Shown here: positions 25,719 to 34,276 of the stretch, one piece after another
How positions within the stretch are numbered: the stretch's first letter is position 1
Layout of the letters: the number at the start of each line of letters is the position of its first letter
Assembly (NCBI GenBank): GCA_034439735.1
Contig: JAWXAX010000302.1
Span: forward strand, 1 to 40,337
DNA: 40,337 bases
DNA from: Rhodothermales bacterium
GTDB lineage: Bacteria; Bacteroidota; Rhodothermia; Rhodothermales; JAHQVL01
Reading direction: 5' to 3'
Notes under the pieces: model-generated
Databases searched by the model: none
What the model was told of the DNA's origin: nothing
Seen by the model: the letters and a program-made list of their open reading frames with translations, nothing else
Made by a program: the position numbers and the translations under genes

Positions 25719-27047
25719 TCAGGGGCGTCTAGCCGGCAGCGAAGCCCGATAACGCGTTATGTCGGTCAATAGCAGTCTGGCCTGCGTTCCCCAGCCGCCA
25801 ATGAGAACATCCGTCTTGCCGTCTCCGTCCAGGTCGCCCGATCCCATGCTCCAGCTGCGCCCGACCGTGATGCCGGGGACGACATCGAGCGTGACGTCCG
25901 TGAAGGTCCCTTTGCCATCGTTCTGCCAGGCTCGAAGTTGGAGAGGGACGAAGCCGGGGACCTGGATGGCCCCCACGAGGAGATCTGGCGCACCGTCGTT
26001 GTTAAAATCGACAACGCTCGCGGCCCAACTCGAGAAGGTGTGAGCCGGCAGGCGCTGCTCCGTTTCATCGCGGAAATTTCCCTCGCCATCATTTACCAAA
26101 AGGCGCGTCTGGGGGTCCTTGTCCCACGCCTGATTGTTGCTGGTGATGTTGAGGAATACGATGTCGTTGTTCCCATCCCCGTTGACGTCTAACACATGTA
26201 CCTCGCGGGTCTCCATGGGCACGCGCAGATCTAAACGGTCGGACGCATCGGTGAAGTGACCGTCCCCGCTATTGATCAGCAAACGATTGGGATAGGAAGG
26301 ACTGGCGATGACGAGGTCGAGATGGCCGTCCCGGTCCATGTCTGCCAGGGCCAATCCCTCGGTCTGGTCGTCGGATTGCGGCAGGTGCGTTCCGGAGGCG
26401 TCGATGAAGTGACCCGGACGATCCGGATTGTTGAGAAATAGCAGATTGTGGGCAGGGTAGAGCTTCATGCCGGGTCCGAAGCCCTTCTCGCCGGTGCTGC
26501 CAACCACAATGTCCGGCCGGCCGTCCCCGTTGACGTCGCCGACCGCAAGCGCATTGCCCTGGCTCGTGGCGGGCAATCGATCGCTGGCATCTTCGAAGCC
26601 GCCCTTACCATCACCCAGAAACAATTGATGGGTCTCGTCCGACTCCGCGACAAAGACAACGTCCATGTTTCCATCCCCATCGAAGTCTGCCGCCCCCACA
26701 TGTTCGTTGTCGTGACTGACGATCCCAAACGCGTCAGGCTGGTAGCTCAGCTTTCCCGTGCCGTCGTTCATATACAGCCGGTTCACCCCGTGCTCGACGG
26801 ACACCGCTACATCGAGATGCCCGTCGTTGTTGACGTCGACGAAGACAGAGTGAGAAGAATGCAGGCTCGGCGCAAGGGGCACGTGCGTCGAAGTGGCATC
26901 CACGAATAACGACGAGGGTCGTTCGGGAATCGGGGTAAACGCATCCGTGGCGGGGTCGCGCACCGTCAGCTGCTGAGCTTCCGCAAATGGTGTAATCAAA
27001 AGGGCAGACAGAGCAAATAAGAGGCTGGTCCAGAGGTGGTGTCTCAT
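25719..27047 (-). CDS. Secreted VCBS/FG-GAP repeat protein
   Basis: 442 residues with a Sec signal (LLFALSALLITPFAEA-Q). The mature part is a beta-propeller of about seven FG-GAP/VCBS blades. Each carries a calcium-type loop: VDVNNDGHLDVAV, ADFDGDGNMDVVF, GDVNGDGRPDIVV, ADMDRDGHLDLVI, LDVNGDGNNDIVF, VDFNNDGAPDLLV and GDLDGDGKTDVLI. No ASPIC/UnbV domain or sorting signal is visible at the C-terminus. Such propellers bind ligands or partner proteins at the cell surface. It follows the PQQ dehydrogenase by 70 bases on the same strand and probably belongs to the same transcript. Confidence 0.9.
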   Translation of the reverse strand: MRHHLWTSLLFALSALLITPFAEAQQLTVRDPATDAFTPIPERPSSLFVDATSTHVPLAPSLHSSHSVFVDVNNDGHLDVAVSVEHGVNRLYMNDGTGKLSYQPDAFGIVSHDNEHVGAADFDGDGNMDVVFVAESDETHQLFLGDGKGGFEDASDRLPATSQGNALAVGDVNGDGRPDIVVGSTGEKGFGPGMKLYPAHNLLFLNNPDRPGHFIDASGTHLPQSDDQTEGLALADMDRDGHLDLVIASPSYPNRLLINSGDGHFTDASDRLDLRVPMETREVHVLDVNGDGNNDIVFLNITSNNQAWDKDPQTRLLVNDGEGNFRDETEQRLPAHTFSSWAASVVDFNNDGAPDLLVGAIQVPGFVPLQLRAWQNDGKGTFTDVTLDVVPGITVGRSWSMGSGDLDGDGKTDVLIGGWGTQARLLLTDITRYRASLPARRP

Positions 27048-27117
27048 CGTGAGCTTTACCCGTTTAGGTAGAATGGTGAATGAGCGGCATCTTTCACGTA
27101 TCGGGTTCCGACCCCGC

Positions 27118-29379
27118 TTACCTGATCGACCGCGCGGCCTCGGGCAGCGCGAACGCTATGATCGAGTCGCCGTGCTTTGTACCCAGTTTCCCTCCGCCGC
27201 CGGCCGCGATCACGACGAACTGTTTGCCGTCGATCATGTACACACTCGGCGTCGCGTAGCCGCCGGCCGGCAACTGGTACTCCCAAACGACCCTGCCGGT
27301 ATGCTTATCGAAGGCGCGGATTTTCTCGTCGGCGGTGGCCGCTATAAAGATCACATCGCCGGCCGTCACGACCGGGCCGCCGAAGTTCTTGGACCCCGTG
27401 TTGCGGATCCCTTTCGCGACCAGTTCGGGGTATTCACCGAGAGGGACTTTCCAGAGAATCTCGCCTTTCGCCAGGTCCACGGCGCTGAGCGTCCCCCACG
27501 GGGGCGCGATCGCCGGATACCCGTTCTGATCTACGAAGAAGGGAGCGATGTTGGCGTAACGCGGGCTCTTGCCTGTGCCTCCATCGCTGGTTGTGACCGC
27601 TGCCGTTTGTTCGGACGCCTTTACCCCTCCGGCCGGCTCCGATTCCTGAACCGCGCTCTTCAGGAAAGCCGTGAGGTCGCTTACCTGCCCATCCGCGAGC
27701 TGGGGGAAGGGCGGCATCATGTTGCGGCCGTGACGGATAACGGTCACCATCGAGTCGTTGCTTATGGCGAGGTTCGTAAGCGGAGGGTGGGCCGGCGGAT
27801 TGCCCTCTCGGTTGAGCCCATGGCATGCCGTGCAGTTCTGGTCGTACAACGCCCTACCACGATCGACGGGCGAACTACTTGCGACGTCCACGTCCGTTAA
27901 GGGCTTCAGCGTATGGATGGTGGGCGCTTCGTTGGCATTGACAAACATCACGTTGGTCCGAGGGTCGAAGGCAGCGCCTCCCCACTCCACACCTCCCTGG
28001 TGGCCGGGCAGCGTGATGACGCCTTTCAGTGACGCGGGTGTGTACAACCCCCCGGTCTCGTATTTCCTGAACTCGTTCAGGACGTACGCATGGGTCTCCG
28101 GGTCAATATTGCTCAGCTCTGATTCCGTCAGGTGCGTCCGAACCAGAGGCGGCGGCCTGAGAGGAAACGGCTGGGTCGGCCATGCTTCCTCACCCGGCAC
28201 CGTCGAGGCCGGCACGGGGAGTTCGACAACCGGGAAAACAGGCTCCCCCGTGTCCCGGTCCAGGACGAACGTCAAGCCCTGCTTCGTCAGCTGTACGACG
28301 ATATCTCTGGGCGTGTCGCCGGAGTTCACCGTCGCAAGGATGGGCGCGGGAGGACTGTCGTAGTCAAAGATGTCGTGGTGGATGGTCTGGTAGTGCCACT
28401 TCCGCTCTCCGGTGGTGGCGTCCAGGGCCACCACGCTGTTGGCAAAGAGGTTAGCCCCTTTCCGCGTGCCGCCGTAGATAAAATCGCCCGCCGCCGACCC
28501 GGTAGCGAAGAACACCCAGCCCCTCTTGTCATCAACGGTCAGGCCGCCCCACGGGTTGGCGCCGCCGTACATCTCCCCTTCCTCCCATTCCCACGTATCG
28601 TACCCGAACTCGCCCTTTACGGGTACCGTGTGGAAGATCCACTTGAACTCACCGGTTTCCATGTCGTAGGCACGCACATCGCCTGGTGTTGAATCGTGCT
28701 CCTCCGGTACGCGGGAGCCGACGATGAGGAAGTTTTTGTACGCGATGCCGGGGGTCGTCACCTCGATGGATGCCAACTCAGGTGCAATGGGAAGATTCTT
28801 GCGCAGATCAATAAACCCCCCTTCCCCGAACGACTCTATGAGTGCACCCGTCCTGGCGTCCAGCGCATAAACCCTGTCCTTCACGAAGTTCAAGATCCTT
28901 TTCTTCCCCCCACTGGCGCCTTCCCAGTAGACCAGGCCACGGTTGCGGCCGTGAAATACTCGCTCCGAGTTGATGTACTTCGAAGGCACAAATTTCCAGA
29001 CCTCCTCTCCCGTCGCCGCATTCAATGCAATGGCGTTGATTTCGGGCGTGGTAAAATACAGTAACCCGTCCACTATGATAGGGTTGCTGTACATCCCAGG
29101 GCCCACCGGATTGCCGTGTTTGTATTCCCAGGCCTTCTCCAGTTTATTGACATTGCCGAGGTTGATTTGCGAGAGCTCGGAGTACTGTATGGCCGTCTTG
29201 TCCCCCCGGTAAATTGCCCAATCGCGGAAGTTATTGAGCCGGTCCTCCCACTCCGGCTCGGGTGGCGCCGTACGATTATCCGAGGGTATCAGGTCGTTGG
29301 CGTCAATCCCGTACACAAACAGCGACAGAGCCAACGTGCCTCCGAGGAGCGCGACAGCGGGAATGCGGCGATGTCTCAT
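27118..29379 (-). CDS. PQQ-dependent dehydrogenase with internal cytochrome c domain
   Basis: 753 residues with an N-terminal signal/anchor (IPAVALLGGTLALSLFVYG). PQQ propeller repeats run through the protein (INAIALNAATGEEVWKF, VYALDARTGALI, VVALDATTGERKWHYQTIHH, IRAFDKHTGRVVWEYQLPAG). The HHDIFDYDSPPAP block is typical of quinoprotein glucose/alcohol dehydrogenases. A cytochrome c domain is inserted before the last blades, with heme-binding CTACH near residue 514 and likely axial Met in GRNMMPPFP near 552. It would oxidise a sugar or alcohol in the periplasm and pass electrons to its own heme and the respiratory chain. Genes for PQQ synthesis are not in the window, so the cofactor may be imported. 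It is preceded by DUF6807 (51 bases) and followed by VCBS. Confidence 0.92.
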   Translation of the reverse strand: MRHRRIPAVALLGGTLALSLFVYGIDANDLIPSDNRTAPPEPEWEDRLNNFRDWAIYRGDKTAIQYSELSQINLGNVNKLEKAWEYKHGNPVGPGMYSNPIIVDGLLYFTTPEINAIALNAATGEEVWKFVPSKYINSERVFHGRNRGLVYWEGASGGKKRILNFVKDRVYALDARTGALIESFGEGGFIDLRKNLPIAPELASIEVTTPGIAYKNFLIVGSRVPEEHDSTPGDVRAYDMETGEFKWIFHTVPVKGEFGYDTWEWEEGEMYGGANPWGGLTVDDKRGWVFFATGSAAGDFIYGGTRKGANLFANSVVALDATTGERKWHYQTIHHDIFDYDSPPAPILATVNSGDTPRDIVVQLTKQGLTFVLDRDTGEPVFPVVELPVPASTVPGEEAWPTQPFPLRPPPLVRTHLTESELSNIDPETHAYVLNEFRKYETGGLYTPASLKGVITLPGHQGGVEWGGAAFDPRTNVMFVNANEAPTIHTLKPLTDVDVASSSPVDRGRALYDQNCTACHGLNREGNPPAHPPLTNLAISNDSMVTVIRHGRNMMPPFPQLADGQVSDLTAFLKSAVQESEPAGGVKASEQTAAVTTSDGGTGKSPRYANIAPFFVDQNGYPAIAPPWGTLSAVDLAKGEILWKVPLGEYPELVAKGIRNTGSKNFGGPVVTAGDVIFIAATADEKIRAFDKHTGRVVWEYQLPAGGYATPSVYMIDGKQFVVIAAGGGGKLGTKHGDSIIAFALPEAARSIR

Positions 29380-29430
29380 GGTAGTACGAAGCCCGTGTAG
29401 GTTAAACGCGTAGAAAATCGGCTGCTTTGG

Positions 29431-30375
29431 TCAATTCGACGTGGCATACTCCGTCCATGCGCGCGATAGCTCGATGTGGTCCAGGTTGCCGGTGTAAGCC
29501 AACAGACGGTACCGGAAGGTTTTCGCCTCACCCCTGGCGAGCTTCCAATCCCCCATGATCTGCAGCGACGGCCCCACTCCCAACTCGCCGTCGACACGCC
29601 AGGAAATGGGGAAGCCGGCATTCTTGGGGTGATCGAAGAAGGCTATGTGCGCCGGGTCGTTGCGCCCCTCCACCCGTATGCCCACATCGGTCCAGATCGC
29701 ACGCTGAGCCTCGGCCTCGTTATTTCGCTGACCCGCCGCGTTAACCACCTCGCCTACAGACTGCTCGTGCCAGGGCATGCGGAGGAACAGCCCTCCGACG
29801 AAGAACTTGCCAAATGTGATGTCGGTCTTGGCCTCGCCTACCCATGCGAGATCGAGAACGTACCTGCCGTGCACTTCCCGCATGGCCCATGTCTGTGTTT
29901 CGGTAAGCGTGGTGTTTCCGTTCTCGTCCAGAAGATCGTATACCGTCTGCCACTTAACCTGCTCACCCGTGCCCACGAGCACGCCGGCCGAAACGCGGCG
30001 GTAGTAGTCACTCTGAGACCGGCCCTCGATGCAGCAGGCCATGAAGTAGTCTCGGCCATTCACCAACTTCAGGCCCCAGTACAGGCCCGTTTGGTGCCTG
30101 TGATGTGCCGGCCTGTACTCCGTGAGTACGCCTCGCCCATCCGGAGCCACTATCGGGTGAATGTAGGGACGTGCATCCTCCTGAGCGACCTGGGTAAGGA
30201 TAGCCTGCGCCTCTCCATAACGAAAGATAGAAATGGTGCCGGCCTCCTGATCATGCTGGATGCACAGTGATCCAGGAACACCCGCTCCCGGTGGTGTGCA
30301 ATCCGCAGAGCCCGGGTCGCCTAGCCCGGCGCTGGCAAGGCCTGCAAGAAGTAGAGCGACGCTCGCTAGCCGCAT
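29431..30375 (-). CDS. Secreted DUF6807 (PmoA-type) protein
   Basis: 314 residues from ATG 30375, which gives a signal peptide (MRLASVALLLAGLASAGLG) and lies one base after the upstream stop codon. The mature part fits the DUF6807 family, often annotated as methane oxygenase PmoA. That name is misleading, since there are no membrane helices or copper site. Signatures are RPYIHPIVAPDGRGVLTEYR, HHRHQTGLYWG, and DPAHIAFFDHPKNAGFPISW with ISWRVDGELGVGPS. These genes cluster with sugar-oxidation and DUF1080 genes in Bacteroidota and Planctomycetota; the activity is not known to me. Tightly linked to the DUF1080 gene. Confidence 0.88.
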   Translation of the reverse strand: MRLASVALLLAGLASAGLGDPGSADCTPPGAGVPGSLCIQHDQEAGTISIFRYGEAQAILTQVAQEDARPYIHPIVAPDGRGVLTEYRPAHHRHQTGLYWGLKLVNGRDYFMACCIEGRSQSDYYRRVSAGVLVGTGEQVKWQTVYDLLDENGNTTLTETQTWAMREVHGRYVLDLAWVGEAKTDITFGKFFVGGLFLRMPWHEQSVGEVVNAAGQRNNEAEAQRAIWTDVGIRVEGRNDPAHIAFFDHPKNAGFPISWRVDGELGVGPSLQIMGDWKLARGEAKTFRYRLLAYTGNLDHIELSRAWTEYATSN

Positions 30376-30376
30376 C

Positions 30377-31627
30377 TTAGTCGACCTCCTTGATCTTGAT
30401 GCTTCGATAGGACATGTCATCCGCCACGGGACGGATCAGGATATTCCACCTGACGCCCTCATCCGAATTTCGCTGGTACTCCAGGATGTGAGCCCCGTTG
30501 AGCCAGTACTCCGTTCGACCATTGGACATCATCCGTATGACCGCGCGATTCCAACGATCCGGTATCGCCTTCTTGGATGCCAGGTGACAGAAGGTAAGCG
30601 CATCGCCACCCTCGCCTGACCCAGGCACATTTGACCCAGCCTCTGCATAACCGAGGCCGCAGACGGCGTCATCCGTTGCGGACATGAACTCAAATTTCAG
30701 CTCAAACGGCACGGACGGGGCGTTGGTGACGAGCTGCTGGTCACTGGGAGCATCCGGGGTGCCTGAAGCGCCGACGGAGATGGCGCCGTCAACGATCTCG
30801 AAGCCGGCGTTTGTGTCCCCCGTCCATCCATCCAGGCTCTTACCATCCCATAGCAGCCGGTAGCCGTTCTCCTTCTCCTGCGGAGAGAGGTTGTTGGGGA
30901 TCAGGTTCGTCACGAACAGGTCGTCAAACGGCGAAGGCTGCAGGTCCGTTGTTTTGATCCGGAAGTTTCGCCACCTGATCTGCCTGGCTCCTTCCGGGTC
31001 GATGTTGGGCTGGTTGGCGTGTAATTGCAGGCCGATGAAGCCCCTCGTGGTCAGATTGTCTTCCAGGTTGGCCGTGGGAATACCGTTCACCCAGACCCGG
31101 TTGGTGGTGCCGATGGCCTCGATTCGGTAGCTATTCCATTGATTGTTGACGAACGCCCTCTTGGATTCAGGATGTATGTCCGTCGTGACAAGCCATCCCC
31201 TCCGCGCTTCGTCATAGATACTGCCGCTCCACTTTTGCGGCTTGGTATCTATTTCCGCCTGGTAACCGTGAACCCTTCCTTCCTGGTATCCATCGTGGCT
31301 GAGGCTCCGAAATTGGACACCAGAGTTATTCATCAGCAGGTCCGACCTGACTTCGAATTCCAGGATAAAGTCGCCGAACTCTTCCTCGGTGACCAGGAAT
31401 CCGTTCGGCTCACCCGGAACGGTCGTCCCGACGATTGCTCCGTCCTTGGCCTCGAAGATGTGTGCGCCGTTCAGCTGCTTCCATCCCGTCAGATCCTCTC
31501 CGTTAAAAAGGCTTCTCCATCCGCTACTCGCCCCGTTAGTCATGTCCTGCGCCCTGGTAGTGGATGCAGAGATGAGCAGGCTCATGGCAAGTGCAATGGA
31601 GGCGTAGGATTGTCGCGCTGGTCTCAT
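30377..31627 (-). CDS. Tandem DUF1080 protein (3-keto-glycoside hydrolase-type)
   Basis: 416 residues with a Sec signal (ASIALAMSLLISASTTRA-Q). There are two DUF1080 concanavalin-like domains. The first (~38-230) starts WRSLFNGEDLTGWKQ and holds FEVRSDLLMNNSGVQFRS and GYQAEID. The second (~255-416) starts YRLLWDGKSLDGWTG, is shorter, and ends in IRPVADDMSYRSIKIKEV. The first domain has the full family pattern. The second has AVCGLGYAEAG in place of the NSGVQFRS-type segment, so it may only bind. DUF1080 proteins are known to hydrolyse 3-keto-disaccharides. This one would act in the periplasm on the product of a sugar 3-dehydrogenase, which the GMC gene of the same locus could provide. First structural gene after TetR. 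Confidence 0.9.
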   Translation of the reverse strand: MRPARQSYASIALAMSLLISASTTRAQDMTNGASSGWRSLFNGEDLTGWKQLNGAHIFEAKDGAIVGTTVPGEPNGFLVTEEEFGDFILEFEVRSDLLMNNSGVQFRSLSHDGYQEGRVHGYQAEIDTKPQKWSGSIYDEARRGWLVTTDIHPESKRAFVNNQWNSYRIEAIGTTNRVWVNGIPTANLEDNLTTRGFIGLQLHANQPNIDPEGARQIRWRNFRIKTTDLQPSPFDDLFVTNLIPNNLSPQEKENGYRLLWDGKSLDGWTGDTNAGFEIVDGAISVGASGTPDAPSDQQLVTNAPSVPFELKFEFMSATDDAVCGLGYAEAGSNVPGSGEGGDALTFCHLASKKAIPDRWNRAVIRMMSNGRTEYWLNGAHILEYQRNSDEGVRWNILIRPVADDMSYRSIKIKEVD

Positions 31628-31787
31628 GTCGAATCTCTACTCGTTTTCACACATTGTTGTGAAGCGGTGCCGCTCCGAACGCGAGCGGAGTGTCGATCTG
31701 GGTAAGGGTGTTCGGAAGTGTGGCCATGACCATGGTTTCGCACTGCTGGCTTCGCCTGTCACTCATCGCTGAGCTACACCATCTACA

Positions 31788-32390
31788 TTATAGTAACACG
31801 ACCTTCTCGACACGCTCAAAAACCTCCTCCAGAAGTTCTTCCGTTATCTCGATCTCGCCCTTATCCTCCATCTGGGCGAGGACCTGAACCGGACCCGCGA
31901 TAAATGCATAGTTCACATATCGCATTAAAGTCCCTTCAAATCGTTCCAATAAGCCCGGAAAGCAAGCCCTGATCATTTCGGCTTCCATGGCATCCTTCCG
32001 AGCTTCCATCTCTGGTCTAAGAACAGACGATATTTCACACTGTATCTTGACGGTAGCAGCATCACGATGATTGAAATACCATCTCGCAAAGCCAAACCAG
32101 TACGCTCGCAGACGCTCTTTCGGCGAATCCGCCAGACCCATATTGGCCTTACAAGATCCAACAAACTCGGCTACAATCTCCACGTAGAGCTCGTTGAGGA
32201 GCTGCTCTTTGGTCTCGAAATAAACGAAGAGCGTCCCATTCGCGACCCCAGCCTTCCGCGCGATGGCTGCAGTCGACACACTTTGTAGACCATTACGGGC
32301 AAACAATTCGGTCGCAGCTATGAGGAGTGCGGCTCGTTTATCTGTAACACCGTTCCGTGAGCGAGTAAGGGCTGTGGAGAGGTCTTCCAT
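31788..32390 (-). CDS. TetR/AcrR-family repressor
   Basis: 200 residues from ATG 32390 (the preceding TTG is a possible but less likely start). The N-terminal helix-turn-helix is complete: LLIAATELFARNGLQSVSTA, then AIARKAGVANGTLFVYFETK. The C-terminal ligand and dimer domain ends KGEIEITEELLEEVFERVEK. The effector is unknown. It heads the minus-strand sugar locus, 160 bases before the DUF1080 gene. A perfect 28-bp palindrome lies 44 bases upstream of its start codon, overlapping the likely promoter, so autoregulation and control of the locus are likely. Confidence 0.93.
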   Translation of the reverse strand: MEDLSTALTRSRNGVTDKRAALLIAATELFARNGLQSVSTAAIARKAGVANGTLFVYFETKEQLLNELYVEIVAEFVGSCKANMGLADSPKERLRAYWFGFARWYFNHRDAATVKIQCEISSVLRPEMEARKDAMEAEMIRACFPGLLERFEGTLMRYVNYAFIAGPVQVLAQMEDKGEIEITEELLEEVFERVEKVVLL

Positions 32391-32433
32391 CAAGATGAAG
32401 CTCGATACTTGGGAAGGAATATATTCTGTATAT

Positions 32434-32461
32434 ACGATTGACTGATCGATCAGTCAATCGT
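32434..32461. promoter_or_regulatory. TetR operator: perfect 28-bp palindrome
   Basis: Both halves read ACGATTGACTGATC from their outer ends, with the axis between 32447 and 32448. The core TGACTGATC/GATCAGTCA resembles known operators of TetR-family regulators. On the minus strand an AT-rich TATATACAGAATATATT follows just downstream and could hold the -10 region. The repressor would thus occlude its own promoter. Confidence 0.85.
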
Positions 32462-32462
32462 T

Positions 32463-32882
32463 GCCTTAATTTATTACAAGATCCGCAGTAGCTTACTGCG
32501 CGGAATCTAAATTGAAAATGCTGTTTTCTTGAAGCTTTCTTTTGAGAATCAACGACCACTGTCTCGGGTGGTGGTTCTTTTGCGTGGAATGCCCTCGTTC
32601 TTTGATCCAGTCTTTATGTTAGCGCCGCACAGGGTAATGGGTTGGTTTGACACCGCTGCCCCTACGCATACGTGGTTGAGTGGAGACGCCTATTGAAAGA
32701 TACCCCCTATGCTGATTGACCGTCTTCCCCAAGATTATGGATGACGGACGAGTCGGTGAAAAGAGCCGACCAGGATATTTGAAGCATTGATCTTCAGCGA
32801 CGTGCTGCTTGTCGAGGGAATCAAAACGCCTTGCCAGTTCCTGATGCTGTGTTGTGACAGGCAGGAGGACGTGCTTGCAAAT
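32463..32882. other. 420-base intergenic region without a recognisable gene
   Basis: This lies between the TetR promoter and the end of the YjbQ-like gene. A weak ACCAC/GTGGT hairpin followed by GGTTCTTTT lies near 32551-32580. No conserved coding frame was found on either strand. It is AT-richer than the surrounding genes. Confidence 0.5.
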
Positions 32883-33941
32883 CTACTCAAACGCCATGAC
32901 CGTCGCCACGAGCCGGCGCTGGCGGTCTTGCTTCCGGTTCCACTGGATGAGGATGGGGCTCTGGTAGGTGCCGTGGAGTATAGCCGGCTGGTCGGTCTGT
33001 TGCGGATCGGCGACGAGGAAGCGGACGGAGCGCTTCATTTGGAGGGCGCGCGCGGCCTGGGCGGCGAGCACTTTCTGGATGCCGCGCCCAAACAGGGAGG
33101 TGCTGAGGCCGAGGCGGTCGAGCGTGCGGTTGACGACGTGCACCAGATCGTACTTGGCGTAATTGAGCATCTTGTTCGGCACGGCGCGCGGGTCCTTGAG
33201 CATGTGCCAGCCCTTTTGGGCCATGAACCGCATGGGATTGTGGAGCACCTCGGCGAGGTCGTACTGCATGAGCAGCGTCTCGTATTCGTTCACCGTCAGC
33301 GCGGCGCCCTGTTCGTCGGGCGCGAGGCTGATTTCGATCCGCCCCTGCTGGATCCCGAGCCGGCGCACCTCGTGGTCGAGCTGGTCCATCAACCCCAACC
33401 GCGGGTCCTTCAGGTTGACGGAATCCACCCGATGGCCCGACACGGGCACAATAAGGGGGATGGTGTGGACGGGCACCTCGCGGTTGTAGCCGATGACGGT
33501 GGTCTTGCGCCGGCGCTTCGTCCCGTCACACTCGCCATCGAGGTCGACAAAGTACACCGGCATCTCCCCCCGGTGCTTGTAGGTGACACAGTTCTCGAGC
33601 CCGGATCCGATGTAGGTCAGATGGGAATCCCCGTTCAGGGGTTCGGAACGCTTCTGCTCCTCGGTGAGCTCGGTACGAAGGTGCAGCTTGTCGTGGCAGT
33701 AGTTCGCGAGGGGCGGGAAGAGCTCGTGGAAACCATCCACGTAGGCCCGGAGGGAGTCCGGACTGTGATTCAGCCGGTCGCACACGCTTTGTTCGAAATA
33801 TCCGGCCGTGGTATGGAAGGAACAGTAGAGCGCTTTTTCGTAGGTGCGGAAAAAGGCCTCGTCGTGTTCTTTCAGCCGGGAAGAGATGTCGATGACGTCG
33901 AAACGCGACGACGGCGTAAGCTCTAAGCTGATTGCAGCCAT
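32883..33941 (-). CDS. Divergent YjbQ-like domain protein with unknown C-terminal domain
   Basis: 352 residues with no signal or membrane segment. Residues ~13-150 follow the plan of YjbQ/UPF0047: FDVIDISSRL, then CSFHTTAGYFEQ (in place of the family's HTSASLTINE), PLNGDSHLTYIGSGLENCVT (like the family's aHl.a.l.G.s.t.pv), and YFVDLDGECDGTKRRRKTTV (like the GTWQ...E.DGPR.R strand). YjbQ proteins have thiamin-phosphate-synthase-like activity or unclear roles; the usual conserved residues are only partly kept here. Residues ~150-352 are unfamiliar, mostly helical and basic, with HEVRRLGIQQGRIEISLAPD and MRFMAQKGWHMLKDPRAVPN. Neighbours give no clue. The YjbQ assignment is inference by eye. Confidence 0.65.
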   Translation of the reverse strand: MAAISLELTPSSRFDVIDISSRLKEHDEAFFRTYEKALYCSFHTTAGYFEQSVCDRLNHSPDSLRAYVDGFHELFPPLANYCHDKLHLRTELTEEQKRSEPLNGDSHLTYIGSGLENCVTYKHRGEMPVYFVDLDGECDGTKRRRKTTVIGYNREVPVHTIPLIVPVSGHRVDSVNLKDPRLGLMDQLDHEVRRLGIQQGRIEISLAPDEQGAALTVNEYETLLMQYDLAEVLHNPMRFMAQKGWHMLKDPRAVPNKMLNYAKYDLVHVVNRTLDRLGLSTSLFGRGIQKVLAAQAARALQMKRSVRFLVADPQQTDQPAILHGTYQSPILIQWNRKQDRQRRLVATVMAFE

Positions 33942-34276
33942 GTGGACTCGGTATCAAGGACGAAAATTCGGTGAAGGCTACAGCGAATCCGTCGAAATGT
34001 CAATCGTCGTGGAGCGATAGGGTGGATCGCGTGGCGGGTGGATACGCGAACGACTCGTTTTACGTTACACCGCGCGTCCGGTTCGATGACTAACCAGCGT
34101 TGAACGTTAAACCGTTGAACCTTAAGAGACTGTTGAGATTTGTGTATTTCATAAGGAGCAAGTCATCCCCGCGCAGGCGGGGACCCAGAAAAATGCCAGT
34201 TTGATGGCTGGATCCCCGCCTTCGCGGGGATGACGATGCCTTTGATTGTGGAAATCTCAACAGTTTCTAAACCATT
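33942..34276. other. Intergenic region containing 144-bp repeat copy 1
   Basis: No gene. The right half holds the 144-bp terminal-inverted-repeat element. Before it runs an AACGTTAAACCGTTGAACC-like low-complexity stretch (34101-34120) similar to those near 36205 and 36580. Confidence 0.6.
34125..34268. repeat. 144-bp palindromic element, copy 1
   Basis: Ends are 17-bp inverted repeats (AGAGACTGTTGAGATTT against the complement of the right end, one mismatch). Inside, two GC-rich palindromes (GTCATCCCCGCGCAGGCGGG and its mirror with CCCCGCC.TCGCGGGGATGAC) flank a short centre. A near-identical copy of exactly the same length lies at 36592-36735. The size, terminal repeats and lack of coding capacity fit a MITE- or REP-like element. 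Confidence 0.85.

Noticed and set aside
29431-30375. Methane/ammonia monooxygenase PmoA subunit
   Set aside because: The family name appears in databases, but the protein is secreted and soluble, without membrane helices or a monooxygenase operon.
32787-33926. 379-codon plus-strand frame opposite the YjbQ-like gene
   Set aside because: Antisense artefact. The minus frame has strand patterns of a known family and a normal start; the plus frame is His/Val/Gly-rich with no motif.
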